DNA of 64,000 nt, from the NCBI RefSeq assembly GCF_002890915.1, contig NZ_POUT01000009.1:1-64000 (forward strand). The letters run 5' to 3'. Shown here piece after piece: positions 7,821-16,700 of the stretch (position 1 is its first letter; each line of letters begins with the position of its first letter). The position numbers and the translations under genes are program-made. A model generated the notes under the pieces. That model did not search any database and had not been told where the DNA came from. It was given only the letters and a program-made list of their open reading frames with translations. The DNA is from Stutzerimonas stutzeri. GTDB lineage: Bacteria > Pseudomonadota > Gammaproteobacteria > Pseudomonadales > Pseudomonadaceae.

Positions 7821-8704
7821 AGGCTGCCCTCCCGATACAGTTGCACCAGCGTCGCCGGATCGCGCTCCAGGTTGCCCTGGCTGCCGTGCAGGCGCATCAG
7901 TTGCGCCGCCAGCCCGCTCAGCGGGGTTGCCGAGCCCTGTTCGCGGGACAGCTTCACCGCCGTATCCAGGTCCTTGAGCAGGGTGCGCACGTGCCATTTC
8001 ACCGGTTCGAACTCGCTCGCCGCCATCTGCGGGGCGAGGATCTGCAGCGGCCTGGAATCGGCGAAACCACCGGCCAGTGCCGGCGCCAGCAGGCTGGCGT
8101 CGACCCCGGCGCGCTCGGCCAGGGCCACCACTTCGGCGATCACCAGGGCGTTGCAAGCGACGATCATCTGGTTGCAGACCTTGCTCACCTGCCCGGCGCC
8201 GACATCGCCCATGCGGGTCAGGCGCTGGCCCAGGTGCATCAGCACCGGGCGCACCCGCTCGATGTCCTCGACCCGGCCGCCGGCCATGATCGCCAGCGTG
8301 CCGGCCTCGGCGCCCGCGGTGCCGCCGGACACCGGCGCATCCACCCAGCGCATGCCGCAGCGAAATTCCAGCTCGGCGGCCATGTCGCGGGTCGCGGTCG
8401 GCTCCAGGCTGGAATGATCGACCAGCAGCTTGCCGGCCCTGCCACCCTCGGCGATGCCCGCCTTGCCGAACAGTACCTCGCGCACCGCCGCGGTGTCGGC
8501 CAGGCACAGCAGCACGATATCCGCCTCGGCACAGAGTTCGGCCGGCGTCGCCACCACCCGGGCACCGAGTTCGGCCAGCGGCCGGCATTTGCCGGGCGAG
8601 CGGTTCCACACCGCCAGGCGATACCCCGCCGCCAGCAGGCGGCGGCACATCGGCAGGCCCATCAGGCCGATGCCGGCGAAAGCGAGAGTGGGCAGGTCGG
8701 ACAT
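7817..8704 (-). CDS. glxR: 2-hydroxy-3-oxopropionate reductase-like NAD(P)-dependent enzyme
   Basis: A 295-residue beta-hydroxyacid dehydrogenase. The Rossmann motif is AGIGLMGLPM near residue 10, the substrate loop is DAPVSGGTAGAEAGTL (about 120) and the catalytic-Lys helix is GAGQVSKVCNQM (about 170). The family reduces tartronate semialdehyde to D-glycerate; relatives act on 3-hydroxyisobutyrate or L-threonate. Translation of hyi is coupled to its stop. AAAGGAG precedes the ATG. Together with hyi and the MFS gene it looks like a compact glyoxylate or hydroxy-acid assimilation operon, and the exact substrate is inferred. Confidence 0.83.
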   Translation of the reverse strand: MSDLPTLAFAGIGLMGLPMCRRLLAAGYRLAVWNRSPGKCRPLAELGARVVATPAELCAEADIVLLCLADTAAVREVLFGKAGIAEGGRAGKLLVDHSSLEPTATRDMAAELEFRCGMRWVDAPVSGGTAGAEAGTLAIMAGGRVEDIERVRPVLMHLGQRLTRMGDVGAGQVSKVCNQMIVACNALVIAEVVALAERAGVDASLLAPALAGGFADSRPLQILAPQMAASEFEPVKWHVRTLLKDLDTAVKLSREQGSATPLSGLAAQLMRLHGSQGNLERDPATLVQLYREGSL

Positions 8705-8790
8705 GGGGCGGCTCCTTTGCGAACGAAGGCGCTGATTCTAGCCCTGCCGGGGCCGGCTCGGCCAAGCCGGTGGCGCTCATTCGTAACGCG

Positions 8791-9021
8791 TCAGCCCTGG
8801 GGCAGGTCGACCAGCAACGGCCCTAGCAGAAAGGTGGCCAACCGGGCTTCGGTGAGTACCTTTTCTGCCAGGGGCAGCACCGACGCATGCTCCTCGACCT
8901 CGACAGGCTCGGCGCACAGTATTTCGACTTCCCTGAACGAATAGCCGTCCGCCCACACGATGGCCGCCCGGCCCGATACGATGTCCTTCACGTTCGCGTC
9001 CTTTCCACTGGGGATGTCCAT
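8791..9021 (-). CDS. Small hypothetical protein
   Basis: A possible 76-residue protein beginning MDIPSGKDANVKDIVSG (a GTG 12 nt upstream is an alternative start). It is acidic, has no membrane segment or recognised motif, and has no clear ribosome-binding site. It lies alone between glxR and the divergently transcribed ABC importer. The residue composition looks protein-like, but a chance frame cannot be ruled out. Confidence 0.45.
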   Translation of the reverse strand: MDIPSGKDANVKDIVSGRAAIVWADGYSFREVEILCAEPVEVEEHASVLPLAEKVLTEARLATFLLGPLLVDLPQG

Positions 9022-9195
9022 AAGAAATGGCACTTTGACAATATCCGGCCATTACAGAGTGCTTAGGTGTAGGCGCGAAAAAAAGTTCCGGTCATCGGGC
9101 GGGGCTCGTTCGGGCATCTGCACGAGCCTGTGCGCGGACGATCATGGGCAAACGCGCCTTGCAGACAACCCACTGGCACGACAATGGCGCGGCGC

Positions 9196-9226
9196 TTGCC
9201 GCGGCCTGGCCAACACCCACTATAAT
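9196..9226 (+). promoter_or_regulatory. Sigma70-type promoter candidate for the ABC importer
   Basis: A perfect TATAAT (9221-9226) follows a TTGCCG -35-like hexamer (9196-9201) at a 19-bp spacing. It lies about 40 nt upstream of the substrate-binding-protein ATG and in the correct orientation. The -10 is exact; the -35 is weak and the spacing is longer than ideal. Confidence 0.5.
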
Positions 9227-9264
9227 TCGTGCGCTTTTTCCGCTATTGAACCGGAGAACCCTCA

Positions 9265-10116
9265 ATGCTGAAGCGCACCCTGGCAGCCGTTGCCGGCCTT
9301 GCCGTATCCCTGTCCGTTGCCACCACCCAAGCAGCCGAAACGCTGCGGGTTTCCGCCATCCCCGACGAAGCGCCCACCGAACTGATCCGCAAGTTCAAGC
9401 CCCTGGGCGAGTACCTGGAACGAGAACTGGGCATGCCGGTGAAGTTCACCCCGGTTTCCGACTACGCCGCCGTGGTCGAGTCCCTGGCCTCCGATCGTCT
9501 CGACCTGGCCTGGCTGGGCGGTTTCACCTTCGTACAGACCCGCCTGAAGACCGGCGATGCCATCCCGCTGGTGCAGCGCGAGCAGGACGAGCAGTTCACC
9601 AGCAAGTTCATCACCGCCGATCCCGACGTGCAGTCGCTGGCGGACCTGAAGGGCAAGACCTTCGCCTTCGGCTCGGTATCCTCCACCTCCGGCAGCCTGA
9701 TGCCGCGCTACTTCATGCTCAAGGATGGCATCGAGCCGGAGAAGTTCTTCAAGCGCATCGCCTACTCCGGCGCCCATGACGCCACGGCCGCCTGGGTCGA
9801 GGCCGGCAAGGCCGACGCCGGCGTGCTCAACGCCTCGGTGTGGGACAAACTGGTCGCCGCTGGCAAGGTCGACACCGACAAGGTCCGTGTGATTTCCACC
9901 ACGCCGCCCTACTACGACTACAACTGGACCGTGCGCGGCAATCTCGACCCGGAACTGGTCGAGAAGCTCAAGGCGGCGTTCCTTGCGCTCGATCCGGCCA
10001 ACCCCGAGCACAAGGCGATCCTCGACCTGCAGGCTGCCAGCCGCTTCATCGAGACCAAGCCGGAGAACTACCAAGGCATCGAGCAGGCCGCGCGCGCCGC
10101 CGGCCTGCTCAAGTGA
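9265..10116 (+). CDS. PhnD-type ABC substrate-binding protein (putative selenate/oxyanion)
   Basis: A 283-residue periplasmic binding protein with a Sec signal peptide (residues 1-23, ending TTQAAE). The mature part has PhnD/transferrin-like features: [20 protein letters not shown], the [18 protein letters not shown] anion-binding loop and the Tyr-rich [10 protein letters not shown]. Close relatives are annotated as putative selenate ABC transporter binding proteins; phosphonate or phosphite are alternatives. It heads a four-gene operon with one ATPase and two permeases. CCGGAG lies 8 nt before the ATG. No phosphonate-lyase genes are nearby, which argues against a phosphonate-degradation role. 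Confidence 0.85.
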   Translation: MLKRTLAAVAGLAVSLSVATTQAAETLRVSAIPDEAPTELIRKFKPLGEYLERELGMPVKFTPVSDYAAVVESLASDRLDLAWLGGFTFVQTRLKTGDAIPLVQREQDEQFTSKFITADPDVQSLADLKGKTFAFGSVSSTSGSLMPRYFMLKDGIEPEKFFKRIAYSGAHDATAAWVEAGKADAGVLNASVWDKLVAAGKVDTDKVRVISTTPPYYDYNWTVRGNLDPELVEKLKAAFLALDPANPEHKAILDLQAASRFIETKPENYQGIEQAARAAGLLK

Positions 10117-10135
10117 CGTCCGGTCCTCGCCGCAC

Positions 10136-10993
10136 ATGAATACCCTGGAAGCCGTCCCCACGGCGCAAGGCCATCGCGTCGCCGGGTCCTGGCCGGCGCT
10201 GAGGCTGTCCGCCGTGGGGCACAGCCACGCTGGCGGCCCGCCGGCGCTGCACGGGATCGACCTGCAGATCATGCAGGGCGAACGGGTCGCCATCATCGGC
10301 CCCTCCGGCGCCGGCAAGACCACCCTGCTGCGCCTGCTGGCCACCAGCCTCAAGCCCGACCAGGGCCAGCTGGAGCTGCTCGGCCAGCAGCCCTGGAGGC
10401 TTTCCGCCGGCGCCCGCCAGCGGTTGCGCACACGTATCGGCCTGATCCACCAGGCGCCGCCGCTGCCGCCGCGGCAACGGGTGATCACCGCGGTGCTGGC
10501 CGGCCGCCTCGGCCAGTGGTCGCTGCCCCAAAGCCTGCTCAGCCTGGTCTATCCGCTGGACCGCCAGGGCGCCGCCGAAGCGCTCGGCCGGCTGGACCTG
10601 GCCGACAAGCTGTACATGCGCTGCGACCAGCTTTCCGGTGGCCAGCTGCAGCGCGTCGGCATCGCCCGCATGCTCTACCAGGCGCCAGAGCTGATCCTCG
10701 CCGACGAGCCGGTTTCGGCCATGGACCCGGTGCTCGCCGCCTATACGCTCGACGTGCTCAACCGCGAGACGCAACGTCGCAACGCCACGCTGCTGGCCAG
10801 CCTGCATGCGGTGGAACTCGCGCTGGAGCATTTCCCACGGATCGTCGGCGTGCGCAACGGCCGCATCCTGTTCGACAAGCCCACCGCACAAGTCAGCCCT
10901 GACGAACTCGCTGCGCTGTATGTCAACGAGCAGCTCGAACGCGAGCCGGTACAACCGGCGCTCATGCAGCAGCTGAACATTCCACGATGCTGA
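10136..10993 (+). CDS. PhnC-type ABC transporter ATPase
   Basis: A 285-residue ATPase: Walker A GPSGAGKT at 55-62, signature LSGGQLQR, then Walker B LILADEP. It powers import of the anion delivered by the binding protein encoded 20 nt upstream. The ATG at 10136 is used because the longer open frame overlaps the upstream gene without similarity to the family. The last 7 nt overlap the first permease gene, so translation is coupled. The N-terminus is about 20 residues longer than in usual PhnC proteins. Confidence 0.88.
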   Translation: MNTLEAVPTAQGHRVAGSWPALRLSAVGHSHAGGPPALHGIDLQIMQGERVAIIGPSGAGKTTLLRLLATSLKPDQGQLELLGQQPWRLSAGARQRLRTRIGLIHQAPPLPPRQRVITAVLAGRLGQWSLPQSLLSLVYPLDRQGAAEALGRLDLADKLYMRCDQLSGGQLQRVGIARMLYQAPELILADEPVSAMDPVLAAYTLDVLNRETQRRNATLLASLHAVELALEHFPRIVGVRNGRILFDKPTAQVSPDELAALYVNEQLEREPVQPALMQQLNIPRC

Positions 10994-11820
10994 ACCCCGC
11001 TCTCGTCCAGCGCGACCCTGCCGCCACTTCACGCCTGCTGCTGACATTGCTGGCCGTGGCACTGCTATGGCCGGGCCTGGGCCTGAGCGAGCTGGACCTG
11101 GGCGTGCTGTTCGACGGCAGCAACGCCGACACCATGGCAGCGTTCCTCGCCGGCTTCTGGCCGCCGGAACATGGCGGCGAGTTCCTCGCCCTGCTCTGGC
11201 AAGCGACGCTGGAAACCCTGGCCATCGCCACCGCCGGCATGACCCTGGCCCTGGCCGTCGCCATGCCCTGCGCGCTGCTGGCCACCCGTGCGCTATCGCT
11301 CTCGGCGCTCAGCCGTGGCGGCCGGCCGGCCTGGTGGGCGCAGACGCTGCGCTGGCCGGTGCGCGGGCTGCTGATCGTCTTGCGCAGCATTCCGGAAATC
11401 GTCTGGGCGCTGCTGTTCGTCCGCGCCGTGGGCCTGGGGCCGACCGCCGGCGTGCTGGCCATCGCCATCACCTATGCCGGCATGCTCGGCAAGGTCTACG
11501 CGGAGATCTTCGAGTCGGTCGACCCGCTGCCCGCCCGTGCCCTGCTCGGTGCCGGCGCGTCGCGCCTGCAGGCATTCTTCTACGGCGTGCTGCCGCAGGC
11601 GACCGCCGAAATGCTCTCCTACACGGTCTATCGCTGGGAATGCGCGATCCGCGCCTCGGTGGTGATGGGCTTCGTCGGTGCCGGCGGGCTCGGCCAGCAG
11701 ATGGACCTGTCGATGCGCATGTTCGCCGGCGGCGAAGTCGCCAGCATGCTGCTGACCTTCCTGCTGCTGGTGCTGCTGGCCGACCTGCTCAGCCGGCTGC
11801 TGCGCTGGAGGTTCGCATGA
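10987..11820 (+). CDS. PhnE-type ABC permease 1
   Basis: A 277-residue inner-membrane permease with about six helices. It has the binding-protein-dependent transport signature [20 protein letters not shown] and an EAA-like region near [20 protein letters not shown] that contacts the ATPase. The start overlaps the ATPase gene by 7 nt; the stop overlaps the second permease (ATGA). The paired permeases probably form a heterodimeric channel. Confidence 0.88.
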   Translation: MLNPALVQRDPAATSRLLLTLLAVALLWPGLGLSELDLGVLFDGSNADTMAAFLAGFWPPEHGGEFLALLWQATLETLAIATAGMTLALAVAMPCALLATRALSLSALSRGGRPAWWAQTLRWPVRGLLIVLRSIPEIVWALLFVRAVGLGPTAGVLAIAITYAGMLGKVYAEIFESVDPLPARALLGAGASRLQAFFYGVLPQATAEMLSYTVYRWECAIRASVVMGFVGAGGLGQQMDLSMRMFAGGEVASMLLTFLLLVLLADLLSRLLRWRFA

Positions 11821-12587
11821 AGCTGCTGTCGCGCCTGCTGATCCCCGGCGCGCTGCTGGCGGCGGTCATCGCCGCCTTCGCCTTCCTGCAACTGGAGACC
11901 AGTGCCCTGCTCAGCCGCGAAGGCCTCGGGCAGATGGCCAGCTATGCCGCGGGCTTCCTCGCGCCCGACCTGTCGCTGGCGCATCTGCACGCCATCGCTT
12001 ACGGCGCGCTGGAAACCCTCGCCATGTCGGCCATCGGCACGCTGCTGGCGGCATTGCTCGGCCTGCTGCTGGCGCTGCCCGCCGCCGGGCGCTTCGGCGT
12101 GATCCTGCAGGTGGCCTCGCGGCTGCTGCTCAATGCGCTGCGGGCGATTCCGGAGTTGGTCTGGGCGGCGCTGATGGTGCTGGCCGCCGGGCTGGGGCCG
12201 AACGCCGGTACCCTGGCGCTGGCCCTGCATACCGCCGGCGTGCTCGGCCGGCTGTTCGCCGAGGCGCTGGAAAACACCCCGCCCGCACCCGGCGAGGCAC
12301 TGCGCCTGAGCGGCAGCGGGCGCGGCGCCGCCTTCTGCTACGGTACCCTGCCGACGCTCTGGCCGCAGCTGGTGGCCTATACGCTGTATCGCTGGGAGAA
12401 CAATATCCGCATGGCCAGCGTGCTCGGCTTCGTCGGCGCCGGCGGGCTGGGGCAGATGCTCTACATGAGCCTCAGCCTGTTCCAGGAAGCCCAGGCCTCG
12501 ACGGTGATCCTCGCCATGCTGGCGATGGTGCTGGCGGTGGATGCGTTCAGCGGCTGGGCCCGGATGCGCTGGGTGCGCAGCCGATAA
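11817..12587 (+). CDS. PhnE-type ABC permease 2
   Basis: A 256-residue paralogue of the preceding permease, with the same signature [20 protein letters not shown] and the GEALRLSGSGRGAAF contact loop. It is the last gene of the importer operon. The start is the ATG that overlaps the upstream stop codon; the frame open before it is a shadow of permease 1. The two permeases have diverged enough to suggest old duplication and distinct halves of the channel. Confidence 0.87.
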   Translation: MKLLSRLLIPGALLAAVIAAFAFLQLETSALLSREGLGQMASYAAGFLAPDLSLAHLHAIAYGALETLAMSAIGTLLAALLGLLLALPAAGRFGVILQVASRLLLNALRAIPELVWAALMVLAAGLGPNAGTLALALHTAGVLGRLFAEALENTPPAPGEALRLSGSGRGAAFCYGTLPTLWPQLVAYTLYRWENNIRMASVLGFVGAGGLGQMLYMSLSLFQEAQASTVILAMLAMVLAVDAFSGWARMRWVRSR

Positions 12588-12891
12588 AAGGTGCTGCACC
12601 GCCTCGCCAAGGCGGCTGTCGCGCAGGCACCGCCAACTTCGCCGCACGAGGCGCTCACCTCATCGAGCAAAGCACGCCCCTGCATTTAGCAGCTGGCCGC
12701 TGCCCGAATGGCGCCGCTGCGACCATACGTCGCCGTCCCTCTTCAGTGCAGTGCCGGTTCCCCGCCGCGCCTACCAACGCCATGGCTGACAGAACAACCT
12801 CGGCAATGGGCATGCAGCCGACCCGCGGCCCGAGCGGTTCGCGAGCGTTGACTTTTGTGAAACAGTTCACCGAACATCCATTGATGTCACT
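12588..12891. other. Intergenic stretch with no gene seen
   Basis: This 304-nt stretch separates the ABC importer from the CHASE2 operon. A CCGCCT/AGGCGG hairpin at 12599-12615 follows the permease stop but lacks a T-tract. Short open frames here look like chance. The promoter of the CHASE2 gene must lie near the right end, but I cannot assign it. Confidence 0.5.
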
Positions 12892-14226
12892 TTGAAATCA
12901 TCAGGGATCGATCGCGTGCCAGCCTTCTTTCGCAAGTTCTCCGCGCTGGCCAGCTTCGGCGGGTTGTTCGTCATCCTTCTCGATCCCTTCGGCCTCACCA
13001 GCGCGACCGACGCCGCGTCCGCCCGCCTGCTGAACCAGCTCCTGGCCAACGGCTACGAAACCAGCGCCAGGCAGCGGATCGCCGTGGTCCTCATCGACGA
13101 TGACTACCTGCGCCAACGCGACAGCCACTGGCCGCTGCCCTATGCCGAGCAGAGCAAGCTCTTTCGCCAGCTGCTGGCCTACCGCCCCGCCGCAGTGATG
13201 GTGGACCTGATGTACAGCTACGACCATTCGCGTGGTCGCAACAACGACAGCAGCCAGTTGCTGGGCAACGTCTTCGAGCGCTACCGGGCCGCGGGGATTC
13301 CCCTGTACCTGGCCAGCACGGGAGCGGCGCAAGCCAGTACCCTGCCCGAGCTCAGCGCCGCCAGCCGCCCCGCCCTGGTGAGCTGGAGCGGCTACCAGGA
13401 CCAGTACCCGTTGGCTGCGGAAACGGCCGAAGGTTGGCTGGACACCGCCGCCTTCGCGCTGTACCGCGTCCATTGCAGCCAGCATTCTTGCCCCCCGCTG
13501 CCGGACACGCCGCGGCTGGCCGCCACGGAACCGCCGATCGCGCTGCAATGGGGTCGTGGCCCGGCGCAGGAACAGCGCCACGTGAGTGACATCAGCCAAT
13601 GTCCGGCGCAACCAGGCCCCTGGCGCCAGACCCTGGAGCTGGTGCTGCGGGCCATTTTCTGGCGAATCAGTAGCCCCGCCGAAACGCTGTGCCCCTATCA
13701 CCTGACCATCACCGCCAGCACCCTGGCCACGACCGTGCCGGAAGAACGGGCGATGCTGCGCGAACTGCTGGCCGACCGCCTGGTGCTGGTTGGCGCGGCC
13801 ATCGAATCGGCCGAGGACCTCGCCCTCTCTCCCGTCCACGGCCAGTTGCCGGGCGTCTATAGCCATGCCATGGCGCTGGACAACCTGATCCAGTACGGAC
13901 TGGATTACTTCAGTGCGCCGCCCGAAGTCTTCGGCACCGAGATCGACGTGCTCGACCTGTTCGAGATGGCGTTCGTGCTCTTCGTCCTCTGGTTCGAATC
14001 GCACCGCACGGATAAGTACGCCCGGCAGCAGCGCATCACCATTCCCCTCTGCGCGGTCGTGTTCCTGCTCGCGCTCAGTTGGCTGCTCTACACGCTGCGC
14101 ATCACCCCCGTGAACGTGCTCGGCCTTCTGTTGCTGACCGGCCTGCTGCTGCCCCGGCAGCGGCAGGCCAGCCATCGCGCCGCCCCGGCCCCCAATTCCC
14201 TCGTGAAAGGAGTCCCCCATGCATAA
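12892..14226 (+). CDS. CHASE2-domain membrane sensor without output domain
   Basis: About 444 residues. One N-terminal helix (LASFGGLFVILLDPFGL) is followed by a periplasmic CHASE2 region: IAVVLIDDDYL, AVMVDLMYSY and the conserved LVGAA...PGVYSHAMALDNLI. Two to three C-terminal helices and a short cytoplasmic tail close it. CHASE2 is an extracytoplasmic ligand-sensing domain, usually fused to a kinase, cyclase or GGDEF; here nothing follows the membrane helices. The start codon would be TTG 12892 or GTG 12916, both in frame. The stop overlaps the next gene, which with the M48 lipoprotein gene forms one operon. Confidence 0.75.
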   Translation: MKSSGIDRVPAFFRKFSALASFGGLFVILLDPFGLTSATDAASARLLNQLLANGYETSARQRIAVVLIDDDYLRQRDSHWPLPYAEQSKLFRQLLAYRPAAVMVDLMYSYDHSRGRNNDSSQLLGNVFERYRAAGIPLYLASTGAAQASTLPELSAASRPALVSWSGYQDQYPLAAETAEGWLDTAAFALYRVHCSQHSCPPLPDTPRLAATEPPIALQWGRGPAQEQRHVSDISQCPAQPGPWRQTLELVLRAIFWRISSPAETLCPYHLTITASTLATTVPEERAMLRELLADRLVLVGAAIESAEDLALSPVHGQLPGVYSHAMALDNLIQYGLDYFSAPPEVFGTEIDVLDLFEMAFVLFVLWFESHRTDKYARQQRITIPLCAVVFLLALSWLLYTLRITPVNVLGLLLLTGLLLPRQRQASHRAAPAPNSLVKGVPHA

Positions 14227-14584
14227 ACCCTTCGTCCTGCTCTGTGGGCTGTTGTTCAGCGGCATCGGCCATGCGGCCGAATTGGCCGTGGTGCAATACG
14301 TCAGCGATCCGGTCGCCCTGCTGGACGAAACCGGCCGGCTTCTGCACAAGCAGCCGCGCGCCGAGCTACCGCCCCCGCCACTGGCGGCGCTGCAGTGGAA
14401 CGAGGAGCTGGAACTGGTACAGGTCGAGATCGGCGGCCAGCGCGTCTGGCTCGACGGCGTCGACGTTCGGCTGAACGAGGGCAAGACCGTCCCCATGCCG
14501 TGCGCCAGGCTGCCCAGGGGCAAGGCCGAAAGCGCCACCAACCTGTCCACCATCGGGTATGGAGCCGGCTGTGAGAAACCCTGA
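14219..14584 (+). CDS. Small exported protein of unknown function
   Basis: A 121-residue protein with a clear signal peptide (MHKPFVLLCGLLFSGIGHAA, cleaved before ELAV). The mature part has an SH3-like feel (DPVALLDETGRLLHKQ, then VQVEIGGQRVWLDG), and two Cys residues near the end could form a disulphide. AAAGGAG precedes the ATG, which overlaps the CHASE2 stop. It is sandwiched between a periplasmic sensor and a lipoprotein protease and probably works with them in the envelope. No family is recognised. Confidence 0.7.
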   Translation: MHKPFVLLCGLLFSGIGHAAELAVVQYVSDPVALLDETGRLLHKQPRAELPPPPLAALQWNEELELVQVEIGGQRVWLDGVDVRLNEGKTVPMPCARLPRGKAESATNLSTIGYGAGCEKP

Positions 14585-16142
14585 CGTAAAGACCTTCATG
14601 CTGGCCATGCTGGTGTTCGCACTGCCCGGTTGCGCCACGCTGCAGGGCGCCCCGGAAGCACTCATCAACCTCGCCGGCAAAAGCACCCAGAGCAACTTCC
14701 AGGGCAAGTACCTGGAACAGGAGGACGTGCGCCAGCACTTCACGCTCGATCGCCAGCAGGGCCAGGACCTGCGCCTGAGCTACGACGGGCGCGGCCTGCC
14801 GGCCAATGAGATCCGCCAGCAGAACCTGGTGATGATTCCCGCCCTGCAAAGCTATTTGCAGGGCATCGTCGTGCGGCTCGGCAAGGGCTGGCCCGGCGAA
14901 CTGCCAACCTTGCAGGTGAAAGTGATCGACAGCTACACCTTCGGGCCTTCGGCCGACCCCTACGGCAACCTGTTCGTGCCCCTGGGCATGCTCGAAGGCG
15001 TTGAGAGCGAAGACGAGATCGCCGCCATGCTGGCCCATGAAATGAGCCACGTGCTGCTGCGCCATCATGACCGGCGGCTGGCCTTCGACCAGCAACGCGA
15101 ACTGCTCACCAATATCGCCACCACCACCGTGATCGCCGCGACGGTGGCCGACACGCGACTGCAGCGTGGTGCCTCGCAGTGGACGCTGATCAGCAAGGAC
15201 CCGCTGGCGACCCAGAAGATCATCGGCGACACGGTGCTCTACACCACCCTGGCCAATACCTTCTCGGACAATGTCTGGAACACCGCCTGGGGCCGAGTCC
15301 AGGAAGACCAGGCCGACCTGCTCGGCACCGACCTGCTGGTCAAGGCCAACTACGCGCCACGGGGCGCGAGCCACAGCCTGCAGCGGCTCGAGGACTTCCA
15401 GGGCAAGCAGAAGCCGATCCTCAACAGCTTCCTCCAGGCCCGCAAGGGCGCCATGCAGGACTCGCTGAAGCAGCTCGACCTCAACAGCTTCACGCAGGAG
15501 ATCAACACGTTCGTCAATCAAGGGCTGGCGACCACGGTCAGCGCCGTAGGCGAGCACCTGACGCGCTCGCACATGTCCGCGCAGCGCCGTGATACCGATC
15601 TGCGCCAGTACCTGCAGCGCGAGTACGACGAGCAGCGCTACAGCCGGGTCGACAAACGCAGCTGGCGCAAGGTCCGCGACAACCCGACGGTGAAGGCCTC
15701 GCTGGAAGCCTACCGCAACGCCTACGGCGCCAACGAGGCCCTGGGCCAGAAGAACCTGAAGGATGCCAGGACGCTCGCCCAGCGCGCGCTTCGCTCACCG
15801 GTGGCGAACCAGCCCGGCATACGCCGCAGCCTGTTTAACATGTACATGGCCGCCGGTGAGAAAAGCCAGGCATTGGCCCAGTTGAAAGCCATCGGCGACT
15901 GGTCGCTGGCCGGCCCCGGCGTCTACGAACAACTGATCGGCTACCACCTGGGCAGCGGCAATGCGGACGCGGCGCTCGCCGCCATCGAGCAGGCCGAACG
16001 CCACCTGGGCTCGGAGGAGCTGTTCATCGTCGAGAAGATGCTGGCCAACAAGCTGAAGCGCAACGAAAACGAATTCCGTGCGCTCGGCGAGAAATGCAAG
16101 GAAATGCCCAATCGCAAGGACGTGTGCAAAAAAGTGGCATGA
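14571..16142 (+). CDS. M48-family metalloprotease lipoprotein
   Basis: About 523 residues. The signal peptide ends in the lipobox LPGC, so the protein is probably anchored in the outer membrane. The zinc site HEMSH lies in AAMLAHEMSHVLLRHHDRR, followed downstream by GRVQEDQADLLGTDLL, which supplies the third ligand. The C-terminal third is helical, TPR-like (BepA/LoiP-like architecture), suggesting envelope protein quality control. GTG 14571 is preferred because GGAG lies before it; ATG 14559 is in frame. It overlaps the preceding gene, so all three genes of the CHASE2 operon are translationally coupled. Confidence 0.82.
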   Translation: MRNPDVKTFMLAMLVFALPGCATLQGAPEALINLAGKSTQSNFQGKYLEQEDVRQHFTLDRQQGQDLRLSYDGRGLPANEIRQQNLVMIPALQSYLQGIVVRLGKGWPGELPTLQVKVIDSYTFGPSADPYGNLFVPLGMLEGVESEDEIAAMLAHEMSHVLLRHHDRRLAFDQQRELLTNIATTTVIAATVADTRLQRGASQWTLISKDPLATQKIIGDTVLYTTLANTFSDNVWNTAWGRVQEDQADLLGTDLLVKANYAPRGASHSLQRLEDFQGKQKPILNSFLQARKGAMQDSLKQLDLNSFTQEINTFVNQGLATTVSAVGEHLTRSHMSAQRRDTDLRQYLQREYDEQRYSRVDKRSWRKVRDNPTVKASLEAYRNAYGANEALGQKNLKDARTLAQRALRSPVANQPGIRRSLFNMYMAAGEKSQALAQLKAIGDWSLAGPGVYEQLIGYHLGSGNADAALAAIEQAERHLGSEELFIVEKMLANKLKRNENEFRALGEKCKEMPNRKDVCKKVA

Positions 16143-16184
16143 GCGCCGTGGGCGAAACGGCCGGCCGTAGCCAAACGCCCCGTT

Positions 16185-16502
16185 TCAGTGCAGAGCCGGC
16201 TTCGCGCCGCGCTCCTGCACCAGCACCCAGGGCGCGACCACCACGGCCCACAGGTCCGGGTCGCGGGCCTGCCAGTCCTGGGCCCGTTCGACGTCCATCT
16301 TCGACAACTGCCCGCCGGCCAGCCAGGCAGCGACTTTCGCCCGATCGTCCTCGGCTACCGCAAGCGCCACTTCGATCAGGTCGAAATCATCGGCCACCTG
16401 CAACAGCGCGCCACGCGCGAAGAAAGGCTGCAATTCCTGCCAGGTTATCGCCGCGGTTTCGCCCAGCAGCTTGGCATAAAGAGTGCTTGCGTCGTCGGTC
16501 AT
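16185..16502 (-). CDS. DUF2288 family protein
   Basis: A 105-residue cytoplasmic protein matching DUF2288: LYAKLLGETAAITWQELQPF, a central AEDDRAKVAAWLAGGQL and the end VVVAPWVLVQE. Function unknown. It stands alone, divergent from braC, with 198 nt between the two starts. The ATG at 16500-16502 is preferred over the longer frame because family members begin close to this point. Confidence 0.8.
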   Translation of the reverse strand: MTDDASTLYAKLLGETAAITWQELQPFFARGALLQVADDFDLIEVALAVAEDDRAKVAAWLAGGQLSKMDVERAQDWQARDPDLWAVVVAPWVLVQERGAKPALH

Positions 16503-16700
16503 GGGACTCACCAGAACTAAAGGGCGCCATGATACCCGCGCCCCGGATCCCATCAAACGGTTGAATCTGCTGGCTGTGCAAACGGACAAGACACTTCTAC
16601 ACTGTGCCGGTACAGTTGCCGGAGCGTTTCGGGGAGGTTCGCTTCTTAACGGCACTCCGGCCCGCAGGATTCAAACAATAACGATGCAAGTGGAGCACTT

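Noticed and set aside
12901..14553. 550-codon minus-strand frame over the CHASE2 gene
   Set aside because: Reverse frame rich in Gln/Arg/Gly without motif; the plus-strand gene fits its operon.
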